64,000 bases of DNA from Neocallimastix lanati (nom. inval.) (taxonomy: Eukaryota; Neocallimastigomycota; Neocallimastigomycetes; Neocallimastigales; Neocallimastigaceae): NCBI GenBank assembly GCA_016946835.1, contig JACVTC010000003.1, positions 1,919,001-1,983,000 of the forward strand, read 5' to 3'. The translations under genes were made by a program, and so were the position numbers. Below the pieces are notes generated by a model, which was given only the letters and a program-made list of their open reading frames with translations, was not told the origin of the DNA and ran no database searches. Of the stretch, positions 55,198 through 64,000 are shown in pieces. Positions within the stretch are counted from its first letter, which is position 1. Every line of letters begins with the position of its first letter.

Positions 55198-56048
55198 ATT
55201 TAAATTAAAGTTTACAAATTAAAAGTTTTTTTTTTTTTATATATAAAATAAAATTAATTTTTTATAATATTAAAAAAAAAAAAAAAAATTGATATTGTAA
55301 TATAATCTGAAAATATTAATATTAATATTGGAAATGGAAATTTTATAAAAAAAAAAAAAAAAAAAAAAAAAAGAATAAAATTAAAAACAAAAAACATTAT
55401 TATCAATGAATAATAATTATTATTAATTGTCTTTTATGTCTTATGAAAAATACTAATCGAAAACTTTAATTAATAATTCAAACAATTTATTTATAATTAA
55501 AAAAAAAAAAAAGAAAAAGAAAAAGAGACTTTTGTTATTATTATAATAATAATAATAATAATAATAATACTTGAATAAAAAATTACAGAGAATCTTTTTC
55601 TTTTCTTTTCTTTTCTTTTCTTTTTTTTTTAATTATTATAATTTTTTAATAAAATAAAGAATTTCAAATAATTTAGAATTCAGAAATAAGTATTTTTTGT
55701 TTTTTATTATTTTAATTTATTGTTAAATAATATATAATCAAAATTTTAAATATAAACATAAAAACTAAATTTATAAATTAAAGTATACCTTATTTAAGAT
55801 TTATTTAGATATTTCAATATATAAATTATATAATAAATAATTATAGAATTAAACGTGTTTAAATAATTAATAAAATACTTTTTTTAAATAAAGAATATTT
55901 TCCTTTCAAAATATAAAATAGTATATTAAAATCAATTAATTCAACTGCCCTAAAATTTTATATAATATATATACCTAACTTTTTATTTATTAATAATTTA
56001 TTAAATAAATAAATAAATAAAATAAAATAAAATAATAATAAAAAAAAA

Positions 56049-56082
<34 letters not shown>

Positions 56083-56161
56083 AAAATATTATACGAAATA
56101 ATAAAAATAATTTTTTTTTTGAGGTTTTGATGAATCAGGATTATTAAATTATATATATATA

Positions 56162-56584
56162 ATGGATAAAAAACCGTTAATAACAACTTCAACAACTAGT
56201 TCAGTATCTAGTGTACTAGCTAAGACAAATGCAAGCTTAAAAACTAATACAACTCCTTTACTAACGGCATCAATTGGAAGTACTGTAACAGCACCACCTT
56301 TACCTTTGGTACCGTTAGCAAAAAAGAAAAAAACAGTAGCAAAAAGAAAAAAAGTATCGCAAGCGTGTGTTTATTGTAGAAGATCACATATGACATGCGG
56401 TAATTGTTATGTTTTTTTTTTAATTTAGTATAAATTTAGAATAAAAATAGAATAAAGTATATATTGTTATAGTATTAATATAATTAAAGATTAATATTAT
56501 CAAGTTAAAAAATTTTGTTTAAACAAAAAGTAGAAAAGATAAAATAAAATAATAGTAAAATACTAATACTAATGTTAATAATGC

Positions 56585-56670
<86 letters not shown>

Positions 56671-58492
56671 TTAATAATAATAATAACAATAATAATAGTT
56701 ACAATAATGATAATAATAATAAAAATAATTATATTAATTACAATATAATAGTAATAATAAAATTAGATACAATAATGATAATAATAATAAAAATAATTAT
56801 ATTAATTACAATATAATAGTAATAATAAAATTAGATACAATAATGATAATAATAATAAAAATAATTACAATATAATGGCAATAATAAAAATAGTTACAAT
56901 AATAATATAATAATAAAAAAATGAACAAATAAAAAAAAAAAAAAAAAAAACGAAACAGAAAAAATTAAAATATCAATAATAAACAAAAGCAAAAAATAAT
57001 ATTATATAATACATCTATATAAATATATTCTAATATTTTTTCCTCTAAATATAAATAAATCTATATAAGATGATGGAAGACCATGTCAAAGATGTATAAA
57101 GGTATAGGAAATTTTTAAAATTTCAAAATATGTTAATTCTGATAAGACATTGCATAATTAAAACAAATAAATATATTTTTATAAAATATATACTAATATA
57201 TATATATATATACATAATTATTATTATACTTATATATACTGTTATATTTAATATTATATATATATATATTTATACTCTTATTCGTATTTACTAATTCTTA
57301 TATAAATATATAAATATATAAATATTTAAATATATGCATTCAATAATTTTAATAGAGAAATATTGCACATTTATGTCATGATGAACCAAAAACAAATAAA
57401 AAAAATAAAAAGAAAAATGCTAAGGATGCTAAAGGAAATAAAACTACAAAAACTACAGTTACAAAAACACCAAGTTTGATAAGTGCACCAACTCCAACAC
57501 CACCGTTACCTCTTCATAAAATGAATAGTACTACAGATGCTTCACCTATTACAACACCATATGCTAATTTATATTTACAACAAGGATTGAATCCATTTTA
57601 TAATATGAATTACACTTCATTTAATCCAATTTTTTCAAATGATTATGTAGGTAGTGAATTAAATGTTATCAGTGATTTCTTAGCTACTTTAGATGATCCT
57701 AATTTTAATTCTCAGCTTGCTCAAAATAATACCTCAGCGACTTCAAATAATTCGATCATTACAACATCACCTATCCCAAATGCGGATCTATCTAATGCAT
57801 CAGCATCAGCATCAACATCAATTATAAGTCCAATAGAAAATCCAGTTAAAAATGAAAATGAAATTTCATCAACTTCATCCAATCCTAATACTTTTGATGC
57901 TCATGAAAGTAAAACTGAACAATTTATATTGAAAGCTGCCGATCCTCCACATAAAACTTCAGCAGAGAGATTGGCTGCGTTCCTTAATGCAAAATATGAA
58001 GCTGGTTTATTAAAACCATTTAATCATGTAAATGGATATACCCGTCTTCAGAAATATATGGAAAAGAATCTTTCAAAATCAAGTCGACAACGTATTATAA
58101 ATGTTATTGAATTATTTAGACCTTCTTTTAGAGCAGTTGCTCAATCTTTAACTGATATCGATTTAATTTTAGTAGAAGAAGCATTTGAAAGATTACTTTT
58201 GGAATATGATAGAGTATTTACGAGTATGGGTATACCTTCCTGTTTATGGCGTCGTACTGGGGAAATTTTCAAGTGTAATAAAGAGTTTGCTGATTTAATT
58301 AATATGTCTATGGATGATTTTAAAGAAGGAAAATTATGTATTTATGAACTTTTGGCAGAAGAATCGGCAGTAAATTATTGGGAAAAATATGGTAATATAG
58401 CTTTTGATCCAGGACAAAAAGCTGTATTAACTTCATGTGTTTTAAGAAATCCAAAAAAACCATCTCAAGGAGTTAGTTGTTGTTTTTCAGTA

Positions 58493-58530
<38 letters not shown>

Positions 58531-58853
58531 TTTTTATTTTTTGTTTTTTGTTTTTATATTTAAATAAAGTAACATATATATTAGTACGTAAACAATTAAT
58601 AATATTATAATGAATGATTAAAACATAGACATTTGATATATGTTATTAAAAAAAAAAAAATTAATAAAATATATGTTTATAATAATACTAATTTTTTTTT
58701 TTTTTTATTAAAATATAATTTTTTATCATATTTAATAATTATTATTCAATAATATATAAATAACTCATTGATACATACACATTTACATATATATACTGCA
58801 TATATACTTGATAATTTTTATTTATTTTATTTTATTCTATTTTATTTATTTTA

Positions 58854-58885
<32 letters not shown>

Positions 58886-58968
58886 TTTGTTTTAAATTTT
58901 AGTTTACTATAAGAAGAGATAAATATAATATACCAATGATGATTGTAGGAAACTTCCTTCCTGCTTAA
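56162..58968 (+). CDS. Zn2Cys6-PAS transcription factor of the AcuK/Ert1/Rds2 type, four exons
   Basis: Exons 56162-56399, 57070-57101 (32 nt), 57356-58489 and 58903-58968 join in frame to 489 residues with GT...AG borders throughout. The zinc cluster spans exons 1-3: C69, C72, C79, C85, C88, C97, spaced CX2CX6CX5CX2CX8C, within KKVSQACVYCRRSHMTC, DDGRPCQRCIK and RNIAHLC. A basic stretch KKKKTVAKRKK precedes it. A Ser/Thr/Pro/Asn-rich linker follows, then a PAS-like C-terminal domain (CLWRRTGEIFKCNKEFADL) ending FTIRRDKYNIPMMIVGNFLPA, the family's typical end. In other fungi this family controls gluconeogenesis and growth on non-sugar carbon by binding promoter DNA in the nucleus. Intron 1 is 670 nt and full of AAT repeats, long for this genome. 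Exon 4 ends naturally at TAA, so stopping in the T-rich intron after exon 3 would give a wrong C-terminus. Confidence 0.95.
56576..56900. repeat. Intronic AAT microsatellite and about 65-bp tandem units
   Basis: Within intron 1 of the transcription factor: about 90 bp of (AAT)n at 56580-56670, then three copies of a unit with TAGATACAATAATGATAAT or TAGTTACAATAATGATAAT (about 56697, 56763, 56831). Confidence 0.85.
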
Positions 58969-58971
58969 CGG

Positions 58972-59008
<37 letters not shown>

Positions 59009-59924
59009 TTACAAAAATATACTTAAAATATATTTATGGACTAAAAGATATAATTAATTATAATCGTAATAACAATAATAAAATACATATATATAATATA
59101 ATATATTATAAAATATAATATTTATATTATTGGACATTTTTACTACTTTATTACTATTTTTTATTTTATATTATAATTTTTTAATTTTTTTTTAATATAT
59201 AAATAATATTTTTTATTATATTTTTTTTTTTTTAAATTTATTTCTTTAAATATAATAAATTTATATGTGTTTCAGTTTGAAAAAAAAAAAAAAAAAAAAA
59301 AAAAAAATAATATATAAATAAAGCTATAAAATTATTTCATTATTTTTATTTCTAAATTCCTATACTATAAATTATATATATAGATATGATTTGTTATAGT
59401 ATTTACTTATTCTTAGTAAAAAGTTATTAATTATTATAGTAATTTATCAAATTAAAAATTCAATTTTTATATTATGAAATTTAATCGAGGGTGATGGTAA
59501 AAAATCCGAACATTTCACAATGAATGTTTTTAGTACAATTACTTATTACAGTTGTTATCGATAATAATTATCAAAATTATTAATTTTAAAAATTTTTAAG
59601 AAATAGTATTATTTTTCATTCATGTATCTTTTTCTTTTTCATACATTTACTATTTCTTCATGTATGAATCATTTATGTATTGTACTATAATGCTATATTT
59701 ATCATATTTATATATATATATATATATATATATTTTATTTTTATTTTAATTTTTTTTTTTTTTTATTTTTATGGATGGTTTATGTAATTACGGTACTTTT
59801 TTTATATTCTTGTAGGAATTGATTCATTCTATCTCATAATTTTTTTAATTTTTTTTTTTTTAATATACTTTTGATATTTAAAATCCTTTAAACAATTGAA
59901 TATCGTTTTAATAATACTTGACGC
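58969..59924. other. AT-rich intergenic sequence, nothing recognised
   Basis: Homopolymers (A at 58973-59006, A at 59280-59307) and AT repeats. A small GC patch at about 59485-59550 includes the imperfect inverted repeat AACATTTCACAATGAATGTT. No gene. Confidence 0.55.
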
Positions 59925-61330
59925 TCAGAACTTATCGATACTGGGGAATCTAATTCACTATACTTTTTTCATGCTAAAAATAAGTTATAAAAAAATATAA
60001 CGACATTACTTCCTTTTACCATTTATTTGGCATTAATAATCAACTTATTATGTTTTTATTGCCAAAGAGCTAAAGAGGCATACCTCGTAAAGTTTTAACT
60101 AAATATATATTTCTGGGCTCAATATTATATAATTCGTCTTATAATATATAAAATTTTATAGATAATTACAATTAAAATTAATTATTTATTCCTTATTGTT
60201 TCAATCAAATATATTTGCTTTGAGCCTAAATTAAAAAGCCTTTTATGAAATATTTATCCCAATCCCTTAACACTTCTGATGATATTACCAATCCTGAATC
60301 TAAGATTATTTCCAGCCCCAGGGTTTCAGATCAACCAAATCTAAAGCTTCTAATCTTTGAATTCACTCTTTATGCCTGAAATACAAAAATTAAAAATTGC
60401 TTGATTCTGGATCCCAATTTAATCTAGTGGATGTGTACTTTGCAAAAGAAAACAACATTCCATATTCTTCAGATACCGATTATCCCGAAGTAGGCGGAAT
60501 CGGGGGTCATCAACAAATCCATGGAAAAACTTTAGCAGCATTTATAATTTATAATAATCATAATTGTAAGGTTCAATTCTACGTCGTCGATTTACCATCC
60601 CTTTTCACTCACAATCCAGTCATTGACTTTTTTTTTTTTTTTTTTTTTTGAAAAAACACACTACTTTAAATTGAATCAATGTATAAATAATTACTTTGTT
60701 ATTCCTAATTCTTTTACTGCCTCTGTTAATTCAAACGAAACTACTGAATCCCAAAACACAAGCACTTGAGAAGAGAAGAAACCAAATGAAACCAATAATA
60801 AAATTAAAAAACATCTATCCAATAAAATAAGACTTTTCAAAGAATGTATTTAGTGAAATGCCTGCAAATGATCTATCTCCACATCATCCTTATGATTGCT
60901 AAATCAATCTCAAACCTGAATCTAGTCTATACTGTGGACCGATATATCTATTAACCAAAAAAGAATTAATTACCCTTAAAAAAGTACATTGATAAAATAT
61001 TGGCAAAAGGTTTCATTAGAAAATCTAAATCTCCTGCCGGTGATCCAATTTTCTTATTATTAAAAAAAATGGTGAATTTTAATTAGTTATCGATTATTGT
61101 TGATTTAACAAAACTACTTTTTCGAGACTCATTCCTAATTCTATTAATCAATTACATGCTAGAATGCCTTTTTAAATATAAAATCTTCTTTAAAAATGAT
61201 CTAGGTCAAGCTTTTTAACCTTATTAGAATTAAGGAAAGCTGTGAATACTACTATTAATTTTTATAACCATTAGATTTACTGTTTCCAAGAGCGTCGATG
61301 TCGAAATATAAGGCAAAGAAGAAATTCTAT
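59925..61330 (+). pseudogene. Decayed Ty3/gypsy-type pol (protease and reverse transcriptase relics)
   Basis: Several plus-strand pieces follow each other with stops and shifts between. ELIDTGESNSLYFFHAKN at about 59930-59990 is a retropepsin-like aspartic protease core. LLDSGSQFNLVDVYFAKENN at about 60390-60460, followed by EVGGIGGHQQIHGK, is a second protease-like core, open to 60651 where a 22-T run ends it. At about 60860-61210 come MPANDLSPHHPYDC, GPIYLLTKKEL, FHxKSKSPAG-like and LVIDYC, the N-terminal RT region of Ty3/gypsy. IFFKNDLGQAF at about 61180-61215 matches the first RT Asp motif. Nothing recognisable remains of RNase H or integrase, and LTRs were not found. Confidence 0.75.
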
Positions 61331-61914
61331 AAGGTCATATATATATATATTTTAAGGAAAAATGAATCAAACAATTAATTTCTCTATGTGTAAAAGAAGG
61401 AATTCTGATATATATTTGAATGATAATTTTTATACACATGGAGTTATCATCAATGAAAGGGAAGAGTTAGAGGTCATTTCGTCCTCGAAACTCATAATGT
61501 AGTTTTTTAATATTAATGTTAAAAATTTCACATATATTTTGTTTTCATTCATTTTTTTTTTAATAAATATTATTAAATAAAATTTATTCCTAGTCTAAAA
61601 ATACAGAAAGTAAGTAGTTTTTTCTTTGATTAAGGTTTTAAAATTACTAGTATATATTAATTATTATTAATTATATATTGAGTAATAATATCAATATTTA
61701 TTTAAAATAAAAATATAAGATAAATAAAATTATTAATTAATATGTTTTTGTTTTCAATTTATAAAGTTCAATGTTAAAATAAAAATATAATAGAAGTAAA
61801 ATTAATAAAAACTTTTTATTATGAATTCAATTAGTTTTTCAAATATATTTCATTTTTAACAGGTAAAGAGAACCATTGCTAATTTATTTATTATTTTAAT
61901 ATATTAATAGCAAC

Positions 61915-62105
61915 TATGAATCTATAATTTAACTAGATGTCATATTATCTAATGCTAATAGTACAATAACTAACATACTAATATACTACTACCATCATCA
62001 ATACTAGCATTTATAAATCTATTTTTTAATTAGATGTAAATTTATCTAATGCTAATAATATAACTAACATATTAATTAATATACTACTACTATTATCAAT
62101 ATTAT
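61915..62105. repeat. Two diverged tandem copies of about 95 bp
   Basis: Both copies contain CTAATGCTAATA followed by AACTAACATA and ATACTACTAC, at 61917-62008 and 62014-62104, with scattered differences. Confidence 0.75.
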
Positions 62106-62688
62106 TTCTTTTTTTTTTTTTTTTAAACTTTATATAATTAATGGGAGCTTATATTATTCTTATTTACAAATAATACAAAACCATTTATTTAAAACTCTTT
62201 TGATTATATTTCTAAAATAATCATAATATATATAATATATATGTTAAAATTTATTATTATTAATTTTTTTTTTTTTTTTTTTACATTAATTATTAACAAA
62301 AAAAAATTAAAATAATAATTTATTATACTTTAATATCAACTTTTCAATTCTAATTTATATTTATATATAATACATTTTCCTTGTAATTTTCACTAATTGA
62401 AAAATATCTTATAAAAATGAAATCAGGACAATGAAATCAAGACAATAATGTCCAAAATTCTGTTAGCAATTTTAGAAATGCTAATTATATTGACATCTGA
62501 CCCAGATATAGGTGTACAATTAAAATTAATTAAAATCATTAATTTAAAAAATGAAAAAGAAAATTAAAATTTATTTGTTCTTTTTAATAATTTTAACACA
62601 AAAACTCATAATTTATATAAATACAATGATTTTTATTGAAATTTTTCTTTAAATAGATATATACATACATATATATGTGTTAAATTTA

Positions 62689-62746
<58 letters not shown>

Positions 62747-62850
62747 TAAACTATTTTGGAGTTCAGCTAAACTATAATTTTTTTTTTTTATTCCCTTTGC
62801 TTTAAAATGAGATAGAATTATAAACTGATTTCTTATTTTTTTTTTCGATA

Positions 62851-62904
62851 TTTTAATTTAATTTAATTTAATTTAATTTAATTTAATTTAATTTAATTTA
62901 ATTT
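62851..62904. repeat. (TTTAA)n pentanucleotide microsatellite
   Basis: About ten uninterrupted TTTAA units, followed directly by a TTTA array to about 62942. Confidence 0.95.
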
Positions 62905-63050
62905 ATTTATATATTTATTTATTTATTTATTTATTTATTTATTATTATTTTTATTATTATTTTATTATTATTTTTAGTATTATCATTATCATTACTCGCA
63001 ATTATTTATTAGAAAGATATATATATATACTTATATATTTATTATTACAA

Positions 63051-64000
63051 TTAGAGTCCAATAATAAAATTAAAATTATTTTTATTGATAATTGATTTAG
63101 CTGTTTGACCTTGATGATCTTTAATGGAAATATCAGCATGATTTTTAATTAGTAATTCGGAACCATATTTATTATATAAACGACAAGCTATTATTAAAGC
63201 TGTTTCTCCATTATTATTACATTCATTTATGTTAGCTTTATTTTGACAAAGATAGTTACCAACATAATAATTAAAATTACTTAGTACAATCATTAAGGGT
63301 GTTAATCCTGTTTTCTTTTCTTTGAAATTTACATCCGCTCCATGTTTAATTAATTCTTTAATATGTCCTATATTATTAGAATGACATGCTAAAGTTAATG
63401 GTGATTCTCCTTCCCAATTAGCAATATTAACATTGGCATTACCTTTCTCTATTAACATTTTTAAAATATTGAAACTGTAGTAACATTCAGAAATTAGAGT
63501 TAATGGGGTATTACCATTGATATTATCATGAACATTAACATTTGCTTGATGTTGGATTAATAAATCTATTAAGGAATAATTACGATAATAGCAAGTCATC
63601 ATTAATGGAGTTTCACCTTTATAAGTAGGGATATTAACATCGACACCATCTGATATTAAGATTCTTCCTATATTCTCATTACCTCTGAAACAAGCCATAG
63701 CTAGAGGAGTGAAACCTTGATTATTTTGTACATTCTTGTTAATATTGGGTTGCTTTAATAAAAATTTTGTTAAAGCAGTGACAAAATCCCATTCATAACG
63801 ATTACTGGCACAGGCATAATGAAGTGAAGTATTACCATCTTGATCAGTTGCATTTATATCAATATTAAGTTCAGGATTAATTCTCATCAATTCAAATAGT
63901 TGATAAACTATTTTTACATCCACATGAATTGTAGCATAAATAAATATTAAATTAATTTCTTCCTGAGAAAGGCCTTTTAAGTTTAATTCAGACTGCTGGA
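63051..64000 (-). CDS. Ankyrin-repeat protein, C-terminal part (5' end outside the window)
   Basis: The minus-strand frame is open from the window edge (64000) to TAA... at the 63051 end, giving about 315 residues; there is no reason to place a start inside the window. It holds about eight consecutive ankyrin repeats of 33 residues, with the usual G-x-T/S-P/A-L and L-L-I signatures: DGNTSLHYACASN, GFTPLAMACFRG, GETPLMMTCYYR, GNTPLTLISEC, GESPLTLACHSN, GLTPLMIVLSN, GETALIIACRLYN, GQTAKSI. The preceding SQEEINLIFIYATIHVDVKI looks like the helical cap or an earlier degenerate repeat. Ankyrin arrays bind other proteins; the partner is unknown. No catalytic domain is visible in this part. Confidence 0.92.
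   Translation of the reverse strand, partial: QQSELNLKGLSQEEINLIFIYATIHVDVKIVYQLFELMRINPELNIDINATDQDGNTSLHYACASNRYEWDFVTALTKFLLKQPNINKNVQNNQGFTPLAMACFRGNENIGRILISDGVDVNIPTYKGETPLMMTCYYRNYSLIDLLIQHQANVNVHDNINGNTPLTLISECYYSFNILKMLIEKGNANVNIANWEGESPLTLACHSNNIGHIKELIKHGADVNFKEKKTGLTPLMIVLSNFNYYVGNYLCQNKANINECNNNGETALIIACRLYNKYGSELLIKNHADISIKDHQGQTAKSIINKNNFNFIIGL

Larger units (their letters stand above)
49722..56161. other. AT-rich intergenic sequence with a minisatellite and one island
   Basis: Apart from the separate entries (minisatellite 50172-50415, island 52809-53100) it holds homopolymers: A at 49849-49907, T at about 50518-50548, A at 51164-51206, A at 52500-52528, T at about 53524-53558, A at 56053-56080. 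An AAAT/AATA-type microsatellite region lies at about 53800-54030. No gene seen. Confidence 0.6.
61331..63050. other. AT-rich intergenic sequence with small repeats
   Basis: Contains a two-copy tandem repeat (61915-62105), a small GC patch at about 62400-62530, a T run at 62710-62738 and a pentanucleotide array (62851-62904). No open frame of interest. Confidence 0.55.

Noticed and set aside
56001-56195. Minus-strand frame of Phe/Ile/Tyr overlapping the transcription factor start
   Set aside because: Made of a poly-A run and AT-rich leader read backwards.

Overview
The window looks like nuclear DNA of an anaerobic gut fungus (Neocallimastigomycota, the Neocallimastix/Piromyces/Orpinomyces/Anaeromyces group). 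This is inferred from three things: extreme AT richness with hundreds of bases of homopolymer and ATT/AAT microsatellite between genes; a CotH-like protein ending in two fungal (CBM10-type) dockerins, a hallmark of fungal cellulosomes; and Asn/Gln-rich low-complexity proteins. Genes are sparse islands of higher GC. Introns are short and AT-rich with GTAAGT/GTAAAT-type donors; I resolved several by joining reading frames by eye.

Layout. 1-8028: a tandem pair of GH3 beta-glucosidase genes on the + strand, the first cut by the window edge; their 3' flanks are also duplicated. About 8.9-9.75 kb: decayed MULE-type transposase (- strand). About 11.0-12.9 kb: decayed LINE reverse transcriptase (- strand). 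13.5-15.7 kb: two-exon gene for a Gln/Gly-repeat, prion-like protein (- strand). 19.3-21.35 kb: two-exon gene for a secreted CotH-like protein with two dockerins (- strand). 26.7-30.4 kb: an old LTR directly abutting a young LTR element with 382-bp LTRs, a gag-like ORF and a phased -1 slippery heptamer leading into a second basic ORF, but no protease or reverse transcriptase. 32.95-33.94 kb: intronless aldo/keto reductase (+). 44.8-49.6 kb: giant Asn/Met-rich protein with a nuclear-localisation-like N-terminus (+). 56.2-59.0 kb: four-exon Zn2Cys6-plus-PAS transcription factor of the AcuK/Ert1/Rds2 type, with a 32-nt microexon (+). 59.9-61.3 kb: decayed Ty3/gypsy pol (+). 63.05-64.0 kb: ankyrin-repeat protein (-), running off the window.

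Function. The beta-glucosidases and the dockerin protein fit extracellular plant-polysaccharide breakdown: cellobiose hydrolysis, and a cellulosome-attached accessory protein. The AcuK/Ert1-type regulator belongs to a family controlling carbon-source response elsewhere in fungi. No operon-like arrangement is evident; each gene stands alone.

Between genes the DNA is mostly unremarkable AT-rich sequence, but several higher-GC islands (2.4, 30.5, 36.4, 52.8 kb) look like non-coding interspersed elements. Three of these share short motifs and A-rich tails and may form a SINE-like family. I found no CRISPR array and no convincing tRNA or rRNA gene. The best candidates for something undescribed are the gag-only LTR element with its phased slippery site, the SINE-like family, the two repeat-rich proteins of unknown function, and a pair of decayed coding copies at 38.5-39.4 kb.
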